Assembly (NCBI GenBank): GCA_036475545.1
Contig: JAZGAE010000138.1
Location: forward strand, 1-30,738
Origin: JAZGAE01 sp036475545
Lineage (GTDB): Bacteria > Pseudomonadota > Alphaproteobacteria > DATDPM01
Direction: 5' to 3'
DNA: 30,738 bases
In this document: positions 6,826-16,695 of the stretch, in pieces
Numbering within the stretch: the first letter of the stretch is position 1
How the letters are laid out: each line of letters opens with the position of its first letter
Position numbers and translations under genes: made by a program
The notes under the pieces: generated by a model
Databases searched by the model: none
What the model saw: the letters and a program-made list of their open reading frames with translations, nothing else
Told to the model about the DNA's origin: nothing

Positions 6826-8457
6826 TCAGCGCAGCTGTTTGCGCCAGCGTTCGACGGTCTCCGCGACGAAGCCCTCGAATTCGCTGTCATTCTGCCAGGC
6901 GAGGGAGAAAGTCGCGGTGCCGCTCCTCGGCCGATGGTCGGGATCCAAATCGCTGAAGCGCAACCGCATCGGCACCGCGACCCCTTCACCCACCACGACG
7001 GCCTCCTGGCTGCGCAGCGCCGGCAGCGCGTTCAAGAGCCCGAGCGCGCTGTCCGGCAGGGCGTTGCGCACGTACATGTGGTCGCGCTCGTTGCTCATGC
7101 GAAGCGCAAACAGGGTGTTGCACTGGGACAGGATGCTCGTCGCAAGCTCGGACGGCCGCTGGCTGACCAGGCACAGCGACACCCCATACTTGCGGCCTTC
7201 GCGGGCGATGCGCGAGATGGCCTTCTTGGTCGGGCTGAACCCCGCGGCGCCGTCCTGCGGGATGTAGCGGTGCGCCTCCTCGCAGACCAGCAACACGGGC
7301 GGGGCCTTCGAGCGGTCACTCCAGATGGCAAAATCGAAGATCATGTGGCAAAGCACCGAGACGACCACGTCGATGATTTCCGCGGGAACCCCGGAAATGT
7401 CGATGATCGTGATCGGCTTGTTCGAGACCGGGATGCGCAGGATCTGCGAGAGGATGTCGACGAGGTTGTCGCGGAGGAACAGGCCGGAAAACATGAATGC
7501 GAGGCGCTTGTCGGCCGTGAGGCCGTCTATCCTGGACTTCAGGCGCATGTAAGGAGCGGAGTTCTCCGCCTTGTCCAACGTGCCCATGCCGGCTTCGATG
7601 AGTCGGATCAGTTCCCCCATCCGATAAGGCGTCGGCGTGTCCACGGTGACGAAGTCCGTGTCGGACTCGCCCTCCAGGTACTTCTTCTTCGCCTCGAGGA
7701 TGGCCCCCTTCAGTATTTCGGTTTCGACGTCCGCCGATTCGCTCTCCTGGCTCACTATCACGGACGCGATTTCCTCGAAGTTCAATAGCCAGTAGGGAAG
7801 CTGGAGATTCCCCGGATTGATGGTCTCGGCCATGTCGCCGAAGCCGTGGGAATATTCATTGTGGGGATCGAGCAGGATGACGTGACCGTTCGGGTGCTCC
7901 TCCAGAATGGAGCGCAGGATAAGGGCCACGGCGCAGGACTTCCCCGATCCCGTGGTCCCCAGCACCGCGAAGTGCTTGCCCAGGAGGTCGTCGGTCATGA
8001 TGAAGGCCGGCAACGTCCTGTCCTGATGAATCGTTCCGATCCGCACATTCGAGGCCCTCGGCCGGGCGTAGACGAGCTCCAGCTCGGCGCGGGTGGCGCC
8101 GTAGATCTCGCAGTCCAGGCCCGGATGGATGGATACGCCTCGCTCGAAAACCGGTTCCGGGCCGTCCGGATCGTTATTCAGGATCTCGCCGAGCAGTTGA
8201 ACATCCACGATCTTCCGCTGGGCGGACGACCGGTCGGTGGAGGCGTTTTCGACCCTCATGCCGTTGATGATGCCGAACACGTTGGACACGGCGGTCGGCA
8301 ATCTGACCAGAGCCCCGATTTGGATTACATTGGACGGCGCGGTCCCGGGATCGCTGCTCTCGAGGATCCCGGAAACATCCGACCCGGAAACCGAGATGAC
8401 GTGACCCACGCTTTGGGACATTTGGTCCCCTTGGGCGAGGAAATATACGTCGTCCAT
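6826..8457 (-). CDS. HerA-like hexameric ATPase (DUF87/HAS-barrel)
   Basis: This 543-aa protein has an N-terminal HAS-barrel region (residues ~15-130) followed by a RecA-like FtsK/HerA ATPase core. Walker A is GTTGSGKS at 167-174, Walker B with its catalytic acidic pair is VLLVCEEAHRY at 388-398, and the sensor-like SQRPSEL is at 432-438. HerA proteins form hexameric DNA-translocating rings that usually work with a NurA nuclease in end resection, or with SIR2/DUF4297 effectors in defence. No such partner is encoded on either side, so the role here is open. ATG 8457 is chosen because AAGGGAG lies about 9 nt upstream; the frame extends further up to 8889 without family-like sequence. It is a single-gene unit. 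The ATPase family is certain, the biological function is not. Confidence 0.88.
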   Translation of the reverse strand: MDDVYFLAQGDQMSQSVGHVISVSGSDVSGILESSDPGTAPSNVIQIGALVRLPTAVSNVFGIINGMRVENASTDRSSAQRKIVDVQLLGEILNNDPDGPEPVFERGVSIHPGLDCEIYGATRAELELVYARPRASNVRIGTIHQDRTLPAFIMTDDLLGKHFAVLGTTGSGKSCAVALILRSILEEHPNGHVILLDPHNEYSHGFGDMAETINPGNLQLPYWLLNFEEIASVIVSQESESADVETEILKGAILEAKKKYLEGESDTDFVTVDTPTPYRMGELIRLIEAGMGTLDKAENSAPYMRLKSRIDGLTADKRLAFMFSGLFLRDNLVDILSQILRIPVSNKPITIIDISGVPAEIIDVVVSVLCHMIFDFAIWSDRSKAPPVLLVCEEAHRYIPQDGAAGFSPTKKAISRIAREGRKYGVSLCLVSQRPSELATSILSQCNTLFALRMSNERDHMYVRNALPDSALGLLNALPALRSQEAVVVGEGVAVPMRLRFSDLDPDHRPRSGTATFSLAWQNDSEFEGFVAETVERWRKQLR

Positions 8458-8901
8458 CAAAGCGAATCTCCCTTCACGGCGCGGCCTTGATTGGGAATCC
8501 CTCGAATGTCTTTCGCATCGCCTGCGCCCCGGGGCGGACGGCGTCGGTGGCCCCATCGGTGCCCAATTGCCGCGCGTGCCGCGGTTCTGCCGCATGCCCC
8601 GTCCAGTGGCAGCCGGGGCGACCGTCAGGGTGGTATTAAACCCGCAAAGGTATTGCCAAGAGGTGAATGGGCTGTGGATTGCGCGAGGCCGCCTCTGGCG
8701 AGTTCGGCCAGTGGAACCGGCCTGTGGCCCGAACCTTTTGATTTCCGGGGCATTGCGGCGCAACGCGGCGAACGCCCGGCGACGCCGCCTCGAGCCGATT
8801 TCACACGTTCCTCGGCGGCAATGGCGCCGCAGGGAAGGCGGGGGAACCGGATGCAGCCGCCCCGATCGCGAGATGGGGCCGACCGGCAAAGCCGGCCGCG
8901 C
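8458..8901. other. 444-bp intergenic region between herA-like gene and yejF
   Basis: No gene-like coding sequence was recognised on either strand. It should contain the promoter of the herA-like gene near 8460-8560, but no clear -35/-10 was seen. An imperfect hairpin occurs at 8702-8734 (gttcggcc ... ggcccgaac) followed by ccttttgattt. A small hairpin at 8883-8895 (ccggc-aaa-gccgg), just past the yejF stop, could be a weak terminator for the yej operon. Confidence 0.4.
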
Positions 8902-10556
<1,655 letters not shown>

Positions 10557-10560
<4 letters not shown>

Positions 10561-11612
10561 TTGAACGTCTTGCGCGGGTCGAAGGCGTCGCGCACCGCCT
10601 CGCCGACGAAGATGAGCAAGCTCAGCATCACCGCGAGCGCCAGGAAGGCGGTGATCCCGAGCCAAGGGGCCTGGAGGTTCGCCTTGCCCTGGGCCAGCAT
10701 CTCGCCCAGCGATGGTGAGCCGGGCGGAAGGCCGAACCCCAGGAAGTCGAGCCCGGTGAGAGTGGTGATGGAACCGCTGAGAATGAACGGCACGAAGGTC
10801 AGCGTCGCCACCATCGCGTTGGGGAGCACGTGGCGCCACATGATGGTGAGGTCGCCGACCCCCAGCGCGCGGGCGGCGCGGACGTATTCGAAGTTGCGCG
10901 CGCGCAGGAACTCCGCCCGCACCACGGCCACCAGGCTCGTCCAGGCGAAGAGCAGCATCAGCCCCAGCAGCCACCAGAAGTTGGGCTCGACGATGCTGGC
11001 GAGAATTATGAGCAGGAAGAGGACCGGCAGCCCCTCCCAAACCTCGATGAAGCGCTGGAACACGAGGTCGAGGAGCCCCCCGAAGTAGCCTTGCAAGGCG
11101 CCGGCGGTCACCCCGATCACCGAGCTGAACAGGGTGAGCGTGAGGCCGAAGAGGACCGAGATGCGGAAGCCGTAGATGAGCCGCGCCGCCACGTCGCGGC
11201 CCTGGTCGTCGGTGCCCAGCCAGTTCTCGGCCGACGGCGGCGCCGGGGCCGGCACCGGCAGGTCGTAATTGATCGTGTCGTACGAGTACGGGATGGGCGG
11301 CCAGACCATCCAGCCCTTCTCGGTGATGAGATCGGCGACGAAGGGGTCGCGGTAGTCGGTCTCGGTCTCGAACTCGCCGCCGAAGAGGGTCTCCGGATAG
11401 GTCTTCAGGACCGGGACGTAATAGGCCCCGTCGAAACGTATGAGGATCGGGCGGTCGTTGGCGATGACCTCCGCGAACAAGGTCATCGCGAAAAGGGCCA
11501 GGAAGATCCACAGCGACCAATACCCGCGGCGGTTGGCCTTGAAGTTCTCGATCCGCCGCCGGGTGAGGGGAGTGATCCGGAGCCCGAAAAAGGTGTCTTC
11601 CCGCGCGCTCAC
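10557..11612 (-). CDS. yejE: YejE-type inner-membrane permease
   Basis: This 351-aa permease has an N-terminal cytoplasmic stretch (LTRRRIENFKANRRGYWS) preceding TM1 (LWIFLALFAMTLFAEVIA). A large periplasmic loop of about 100 residues follows (FDGAYYVPVLKTYPETLFGGEFETE..., WLGTDDQGRDVAAR). Five further TM helices carry the binding-protein-dependent transport signature around EYVRAARALGVGDLTIMWRHVLPN, the EAA loop that contacts the ATPase. The long loop and the TDDQGRDV motif are typical of YejE. The start is GTG 11612, overlapping the yejB stop as GTGA. With YejB it forms the membrane channel. The assignment is strong from architecture and gene order. Confidence 0.92.
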
Positions 11613-12727
11613 GCCGCCGCCTCGAAGGTGATGCGCGGGTCGATGAAGACGTAGGTGAAATCGCGCACCAGGGCCATGATCAGGCCGAGAAGGGTGTAGA
11701 AGTAGAGCGTTCCGAACAGCACCGGATAGTCGCGCCCGATCGCCGCCTCGAAGCCCATGAGCCCGAGTCCGTCGAGCGAGAAGATGATCTCGATGAACAA
11801 GGCGCCCGTGAAAAGGATGTTGATCAAGGCGCTGGGGAAGCCGGCGATCACGATCAGCATCGCGTTGCGGAAGACGTGGCCGTAGAGGACCCGCCGCTCG
11901 GTCAGGCCCTTGGCGTGGGCGGTCACCACGTACTGCTTGTTGATCTCCTCCAGGAACGAGTTCTTGGTCAGCATGGTGAGCGTGGCGAAGCCACCGATGA
12001 CCAGGGCCAGGACCGGCAGCGTGATGTGCCAGAGATAGTCCAGGATGCGGTCCGGCCAGGCGAGCTGTTCCCAGCCGGGGGAGGTGAGCCCTCTCAGGGG
12101 GAACCAATCGAGGTAGCTGCCGCCCGCGAACAGCACGATCAACAGGATGGCGAACGTGAACGAGGGAACGGCGTAGCCCACGATCACGACGCCGCTGGTC
12201 CAGACGTCGAACGGCGTGCCGTCACGCACCGCCTTGGCGATGCCGAGCGGGATGGAGATCAGGTACGCGAACAGCGTCGTCCACAGCCCCAGCGAGATCG
12301 ACACCGGCATCTTCTCGATCACCAGCCCGATGACCGAGCGATCGCGGAAGAAGCTGTCCCCGAAGTCGAAGACGAGGTAGTTGCGCATCATCCCGAAGAA
12401 GCGCTCGTGCGCCGGCTTGTCGAAGCCGTACATGCGCTCGAGCTCCTTGATGAACTCGGGATCGAGGCCCCGGGCCCCGCGGTACCTGCTGACGTCGGCT
12501 GCGGCGCCTGCCGTGCGCGCCGCGTCCGTCATCGCCCCCACGGCGAGTTCGGCGCGGCTGACCCCGCCGACCCGCGCCGTGGCCGAGACCGCCGTGCCCT
12601 TGATCTGCGCGATCGCTTGTTCGACGGGGCCTCCAGGCGCCGTCTGCACGATCACGAAGTTGATGACCATGATCCCGAACAGGGTCGGGACGATCAGCAG
12701 CAGGCGGCGGATGAGGTAGGCGAGCAT
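11609..12727 (-). CDS. yejB: YejB-type inner-membrane permease
   Basis: This 372-aa permease starts with MLAYLIRRLLLIVPTLFGIMV, the classic N-terminus of DppB/OppB/YejB proteins. An extended periplasmic loop of about 110 residues, typical of YejB, is followed by transmembrane segments. The EAA loop reads INKQYVVTAHAKGLTERRVLYGHVFRNAM and the end PRITFEAAA. ATG 12727 has an AAGGGG Shine-Dalgarno 5 nt upstream, and the outermost bases of that site touch the terminus of the repeat element starting at 12738. It is the first gene of the visible operon; the solute-binding gene yejA normally found upstream is absent. Transcription must start in or beyond the element. Confidence 0.92.
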   Translation of the reverse strand: MLAYLIRRLLLIVPTLFGIMVINFVIVQTAPGGPVEQAIAQIKGTAVSATARVGGVSRAELAVGAMTDAARTAGAAADVSRYRGARGLDPEFIKELERMYGFDKPAHERFFGMMRNYLVFDFGDSFFRDRSVIGLVIEKMPVSISLGLWTTLFAYLISIPLGIAKAVRDGTPFDVWTSGVVIVGYAVPSFTFAILLIVLFAGGSYLDWFPLRGLTSPGWEQLAWPDRILDYLWHITLPVLALVIGGFATLTMLTKNSFLEEINKQYVVTAHAKGLTERRVLYGHVFRNAMLIVIAGFPSALINILFTGALFIEIIFSLDGLGLMGFEAAIGRDYPVLFGTLYFYTLLGLIMALVRDFTYVFIDPRITFEAAA

Positions 12728-12737
12728 GGCGGCCCCT

Positions 12738-13006
12738 TAGAGCGGTTCTAGGTAGATAGGAACCATTTGACCGGGATGATTTTGCGCGCCGGCTAGGCAC
12801 CCGTCGCATTGCGATGCGGGGATATCGGAAAAGACGGGCAACGACGCCAGCGCGCAAAAGAACCCGGCCTGCGGTGGGGCAAATCGGCCCCCCGGGCGGC
12901 GTTGCGGCGCTTGCCCGATGCCCCGCATCGCGCGGCGCGCCGCGCCTGGCCGAATGAGCCGATTTGCTCCCATCGAATTGACTCCTATCTACCTAGACCC
13001 GCTCTA
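12738..13006. mobile_element. 269-bp MITE-like element with ~31-bp terminal inverted repeats
   Basis: The left end 12738-12768 (tagagcggttctaggtagat...) and right end 12976-13006 are inverted repeats with about four mismatches. Further inverted pairs lie inside: gcgatgcgggg versus ccccgcatcgc, ttttgcgcgc versus gcgcgcaaaa, and gcaaatcggc versus gccgatttgc. Most of the element can therefore fold on itself. It encodes no plausible protein; a 78-codon frame at 12737-12973 just reads through the repeat. It shares the terminal TAGAGC...GCTCTA with the 99-bp element at 4959-5057, suggesting related families or a shared mobilising enzyme. No flanking target duplication longer than 2-3 bp is evident. 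Confidence 0.75.
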
Positions 13007-13033
13007 GTACCCTCTCTCACCCCAGGCGATCAC

Positions 13034-13065
13034 AGGTACGGTCCTATTATAATAGTAAGGTACGG
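13034..13065 (+). promoter_or_regulatory. Putative promoter/operator upstream of fdhD
   Basis: A perfect -10-like TATAAT lies at 13048-13053 within the 12-bp palindrome CTATTATAATAG (13044-13055). The palindrome is flanked by direct repeats aggtacgg at 13034-13041 and 13058-13065. The AT-rich palindrome stands out in GC-rich surroundings. No good -35 was found, so this may be an activator- or repressor-controlled promoter. The remaining leader to fdhD (13066-13197) holds nothing else recognised. Confidence 0.4.
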
Positions 13066-13197
13066 GGCGTCGTCGCGATCACGTTACATATGCCGTGAGG
13101 GTGCGAAAATAAACCCGCAAGATTTCAGGGGATTTGCGTTCCCCGGTCTGGGCCCTTTGCCTTGCCCCGGCGAGGGAGCGAGACGATATTTAGGGCC

Positions 13198-14079
13198 ATG
13201 GCGGAGTTTCGCGTTCGTCCCGACCCCAACGACCCCCGTCTCGTGCAGCGGGTCAAGGGCGTCGACCACGAGGGCAAGGCGGTCGAGACCTCGGTGGTGA
13301 CCGAGCGGCCGCTGACGCTGTACCTCAACGACCGCGAGATCGTCACCATGATGACGATCGGCGACTATCCCGATTTTCTGGCCGTGGGCTACCTCCTCAA
13401 CCAGAACATGCTGCGGCCCGAGGACGAGGTGACGGGCATCGAGTTTGACGACGAGCTGGACGTCGTGGTCGTGCGCACTCAGGCGCAGACCGACTTCGAG
13501 GAAAAGCTCAAGAAGAAGACGCTCACCTCGGGCTGCGCCCAGGGCACCGTCTTCGGCGACGTCATGGAGAAGTTCGACGAGGTCGAGCTGGCCAAGGACG
13601 CGGTGCTGAAGACCTCCTGGCTCTATGCCCTGACCAAGAAGATCAACACCTGCCCGAGCCTGTACCTGGAGGCCGGCGCCATCCACGGCTGCGTCCTGTG
13701 CGAGGAGGACCGGCCGCTGGTGTACATGGAGGACGTGGGCCGCCACAACGCGGTCGATAAGATCGCCGGCTACATGCACCTCAACGGCCTCACTTCCGAC
13801 GGCAAGATCTTCTACACCACCGGCCGGCTCACCAGCGAGATGGTGATCAAGGCCGTGCAGATGGGCGTCCCGATACTCATCTCGCGCTCGGGCTTCACCG
13901 CCTGGGGCGTGGACCTGGCGCGCCGCGCCGGGCTCACGCTGATCGGCCGCGCCAGGGGCAAGCGCTTCGTCGCGCTCTCGGGCGCCGAGCGCATCGTCTT
14001 CGACGCCGACGCCGCCCGGGTGGGCGAAGAGCCTCTCGAGATCCAGCGCAAGGCGAGCCTGGAGGAAGATGTCGCCTGA
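13198..14079 (+). CDS. fdhD: FdhD, formate dehydrogenase accessory sulfurtransferase
   Basis: This 293-aa FdhD-family protein has the hallmark EDVGRHNAVDKIAGY (178-192) and GRLTSEMVIKA, with TRSGFT-like SRSGFTAWGVDLAR near the end. FdhD transfers sulfur from IscS to the bis-MGD cofactor, which activates formate dehydrogenase. The usual active-site C-x-x-C loop (C121/C124 in E. coli) is here SGCAQG, so only the first cysteine (C113) is kept. A separate C-x-x-C pair (C165, C168) sits in GAIHGCVLCEED. ATG 13198 is preferred; an in-frame TTG at 13162 is an alternative. It overlaps mobA by 11 bp and lies 2.6 kb from the formate dehydrogenase genes it presumably serves. Confidence 0.93.
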   Translation: MAEFRVRPDPNDPRLVQRVKGVDHEGKAVETSVVTERPLTLYLNDREIVTMMTIGDYPDFLAVGYLLNQNMLRPEDEVTGIEFDDELDVVVVRTQAQTDFEEKLKKKTLTSGCAQGTVFGDVMEKFDEVELAKDAVLKTSWLYALTKKINTCPSLYLEAGAIHGCVLCEEDRPLVYMEDVGRHNAVDKIAGYMHLNGLTSDGKIFYTTGRLTSEMVIKAVQMGVPILISRSGFTAWGVDLARRAGLTLIGRARGKRFVALSGAERIVFDADAARVGEEPLEIQRKASLEEDVA

Positions 14080-14716
14080 GCGGCCCCGGGGCGCCGGGCG
14101 TGGCGTCGTCGGCGTGTTGCTCGCAGGCGGTCTCGCGCGGCGCATGGGGGGCGGGGACAAGGCGTTGCGCCGCTTGGGCGGCGAGACCCTGCTCGCCCGG
14201 GCGATCGCGCGGGTCGCGCCCCAGGTGCGGGTGCTGCTGTTGAACGCCAACGGCGATCCCGCCCGCTTCGCGGCTTACGGCCTGCCTGTGGCCGGCGACG
14301 TGGTGGAAGGGTTCGCGGGGCCGCTGGCGGGGGTGCTCACCGGCCTCGAATGGGCCAAGGCGCACGCGCCCGATTGCCCCTGGGTGGCGACCTTCGCCAC
14401 CGACGCCCCGTTCGTGCCGTCGGACCTCGTCGCCCGCATGCTCGAGGCGGTCGAGGGCGAAGGGGCGGACATGGCCTCGGCGGCGAGCGCCGGGCGGCCG
14501 CACCCGGTGTTCGGGCTGTGGCCGGTGCGCCTGGCCGGCGATCTGCGGCGGGCCATGGTCGAGCGGCACGTGCGCAAGGTCGACGTCTGGACCGGCGGCT
14601 ACCGCCTCGCCGTCGTCGACTATCCGGATCGACCCTTCGACCCCTTCTTCAACGCCAATACGCCCGAGGACCTCGAGGAGGCCGAGCGGTTGATCGCGGC
14701 GGGCGGGCCGCCATGA
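14069..14716 (+). CDS. mobA: MobA, molybdenum cofactor guanylyltransferase
   Basis: This 215-aa nucleotidyltransferase begins with the GTP-binding signature VLLAGGLARRMGGGDKAL (residues ~16-33). It continues with the family's GPLAGVLTGLEWA and the metal-binding ATDAPFVP motif, then HPVFGLWP and a closing FFNANTPEDL. MobA attaches GMP to molybdopterin to make the MGD form needed by DMSO-reductase-family enzymes such as the formate dehydrogenase encoded nearby. It is cotranscribed with fdhD, the two coding regions overlapping by 11 bp. A strong GC hairpin follows 25 bp after the stop. All expected motifs are present and the length is normal. Confidence 0.94.
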   Translation: MSPERPRGAGRGVVGVLLAGGLARRMGGGDKALRRLGGETLLARAIARVAPQVRVLLLNANGDPARFAAYGLPVAGDVVEGFAGPLAGVLTGLEWAKAHAPDCPWVATFATDAPFVPSDLVARMLEAVEGEGADMASAASAGRPHPVFGLWPVRLAGDLRRAMVERHVRKVDVWTGGYRLAVVDYPDRPFDPFFNANTPEDLEEAERLIAAGGPP

Positions 14717-14741
14717 TCGCGACCCGGCGGTGAGCGTCTCA

Positions 14742-14760
14742 GGGGCCCTGACCGGGCCCC
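14742..14760 (+). terminator. Hairpin after fdhD-mobA
   Basis: A perfect 7-bp GC stem (ggggccc, loop tgacc, gggcccc) lies 25 bp after the mobA stop. It is followed by gttaac rather than a T-run, so intrinsic termination is plausible but not certain. Confidence 0.5.
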
Positions 14761-14918
14761 GTTAACACACCTCAACCAAAAGTGATGCCGGTTCGAGCCA
14801 CCGGCTTATGGACACGGGGCCCCTGTTTTGCCATTCTCCCCGGCGGACTACGCCGGGCCTGGCCGTCTTGCAAGGGTTAGGAAACAAGGCGAACAATCCG
14901 AAAACGGGGGGGGATCTC

Positions 14919-16631
14919 GTGCTCGATATACTGTCCAAGAAGCACATCGTTGCCAAGCCGGGCTTCAACCGTTGGAAAGTGCCGCCGGCGTCCATCGCCA
15001 TCCACCTTTGCATCGGCTCCGTCTACGCCTGGAGCATCTTCAACCCGGCGCTCGTCAAGGTCTTCGGCGTCGCCACCAGCGCCGCCGGCGACTGGACGCT
15101 TTCAGACGTGCTTTGGGTCTTCAGCGTCGCCATCGTGTTCCTGGGCCTGGCGGCCGCCTTCGCCGGCCACTGGCTGGAAGACGTCGGCCCGCGCATGGTG
15201 GGCACCGTGGCGGCTTTCTGCTGGGGGGGCGGCTTCATCATCGGTGGGGTCGGGATCCTGTTCCACCAGCTCTGGCTCATCTATCTCGGCTACGGCGTAC
15301 TGGGGGGGTGCGGGCTGGGGCTGGGCTACGTCTCGCCGGTGAGCACGCTCATTCGCTGGTTCCCCGACCACCGGGGCATGGCCGGCGGCATGGCGATCAT
15401 GGGGTTCGGCGGCGGCGCCATATTCGGGACCCTGCTGAAGGAGTACTTCATTAAATACTTTTACAAGGCGCCCGACTACCTGGGGGCGGTCGCCGACGTG
15501 GAGCTCATCACCGAAGCCGGCAGACGGTACGCCCAGATCGCGGGCGAGAAACTGGAGGTGGTGATCATCGGCGTCAACGACGTCGCAAAGATGATCATCC
15601 CCGGCCCGGAAGGGGTCTATGTCGTGGGCACGGGAAGCGTCGGCGTGGCGGAGGCCTTCTTCAGTCTCGGCGTCATCTACTTCACCGTGATGATCATCGC
15701 CGCCTTCTCCTACCGGATTCCGGCGGAGGGATGGAAGCCCGAGGGCTGGACGCCGCCGGACGAGGCCCACCGGGCCAAGAGGATGATCAGTTCCCACCAC
15801 GTCCATATCGACCAGGCGCTCAAGACCCGGCAGTTCTACCAGCTTTGGATCGTGCTGTGCTTCAACGTCACCGCCGGCATCGGCGTCCTGGGCGTGGCCA
15901 AGACCATGATGACCGAGATCTTCGGCACCACGCTTCCCCTCATCGCGACGGCCACTTTTGCCGCCACCTTCGTGCTGATGATCAGCGTGTTCAACTTGGT
16001 GGGCCGGTTCTTCTGGGCCAGCACGTCCGACTTCATCGGGCGCAAGAACACGTATTACACGTTCTTCATCCTGGGGATCGTGCTCTACCTCTCGATCCCG
16101 TTCTGGGCGCAGCGGGTGAGCGTCGATCCCTCGCTCGTGTGGTTGGCCGGCTTCTACGCCGCCATACTGATCATCTTCACCATGTACGGCGGCGGCTTCG
16201 CCACGATCCCCGCCTATCTCGCGGACGTGTTCGGCACCCATCACGTGGGCGGCATCCACGGGCGGTTACTCACCGCCTGGAGCACGGCCGGCGTACTCGG
16301 GCCGTTCGCCATCGCCAAGCTGCGCGAACGCTCGGTCGACCTGGCGATCGACGATCTGACGTCCAGGGTCGACCCGTCGGCGTTCGAGGCCAAGTTCGGG
16401 GCGGGACTGGACCAAATCGCCGTGCTGGTCGAGAGCAAGACCGTGACCATCTCGAAGCTCATGGAGATCGCGCCGCCCGGCACCATCGACCCCTCAAGCG
16501 GCCTTTACAACACCACCATGTTCGCCATGGCGGCGCTGCTGGCGATCGCGCTGGTGTCCAACGCGCTGATGAAGCCGGTGCACGAGAAGCACCACATGAC
16601 CAAGGAGCAGCTGGCCGAGGAAGCCACCTGA
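14919..16631 (+). CDS. OFA-family MFS transporter (oxalate/formate antiporter type)
   Basis: This 570-aa major-facilitator protein has about 12 TM helices. It begins with FNRWKVPPASIAIHLCIGSVYAWSIFNPAL, the N-terminal pattern of the OFA family, which includes oxalate:formate and other monocarboxylate exchangers. Two hydrophilic insertions stand out: about 70 residues between TM6-region helices (DYLGAVADVELITEAGRR...) and a second near the C-terminus (RVDPSAFEAKFGAGLDQ...). They make it longer than the ~420-aa OxlT. GTG 14919 is chosen because a G-run (ggggggga) sits just upstream; an ATG at 14808 adds 37 residues of non-membrane sequence and is less likely. It lies between fdhD-mobA and the FDH genes, suggesting it imports formate or a precursor. 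The substrate is inference. Confidence 0.87.
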   Translation: MLDILSKKHIVAKPGFNRWKVPPASIAIHLCIGSVYAWSIFNPALVKVFGVATSAAGDWTLSDVLWVFSVAIVFLGLAAAFAGHWLEDVGPRMVGTVAAFCWGGGFIIGGVGILFHQLWLIYLGYGVLGGCGLGLGYVSPVSTLIRWFPDHRGMAGGMAIMGFGGGAIFGTLLKEYFIKYFYKAPDYLGAVADVELITEAGRRYAQIAGEKLEVVIIGVNDVAKMIIPGPEGVYVVGTGSVGVAEAFFSLGVIYFTVMIIAAFSYRIPAEGWKPEGWTPPDEAHRAKRMISSHHVHIDQALKTRQFYQLWIVLCFNVTAGIGVLGVAKTMMTEIFGTTLPLIATATFAATFVLMISVFNLVGRFFWASTSDFIGRKNTYYTFFILGIVLYLSIPFWAQRVSVDPSLVWLAGFYAAILIIFTMYGGGFATIPAYLADVFGTHHVGGIHGRLLTAWSTAGVLGPFAIAKLRERSVDLAIDDLTSRVDPSAFEAKFGAGLDQIAVLVESKTVTISKLMEIAPPGTIDPSSGLYNTTMFAMAALLAIALVSNALMKPVHEKHHMTKEQLAEEAT

Positions 16632-16641
16632 GGGCAGGGCA

Positions 16642-16661
16642 GGGCCCGCGTCCGCGGGCCC
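16642..16661. terminator. Hairpin between convergent OFA transporter and formate dehydrogenase genes
   Basis: The 9-bp inverted repeat gggcccgcg-tc-cgcgggccc lies in the 64-bp gap between two convergent stops. It would form a very stable hairpin on either strand. There is no T-run, so it is a probable bidirectional terminator or transcript-end protector. Confidence 0.55.
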
Positions 16662-16695
16662 CGGAAGCGGCGGGGAATCGAGTCCGAAGGCGCCG

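Noticed and set aside
6826..8457. HerA as part of an anti-phage defence system
   Set aside because: No SIR2, DUF4297, nuclease or other effector gene flanks it within the window; kept only as an open question.
12737..12973. 78-codon minus-strand frame inside the 269-bp inverted-repeat element
   Set aside because: It simply reads through the palindromic repeat and has no protein-like pattern; not a transposase.
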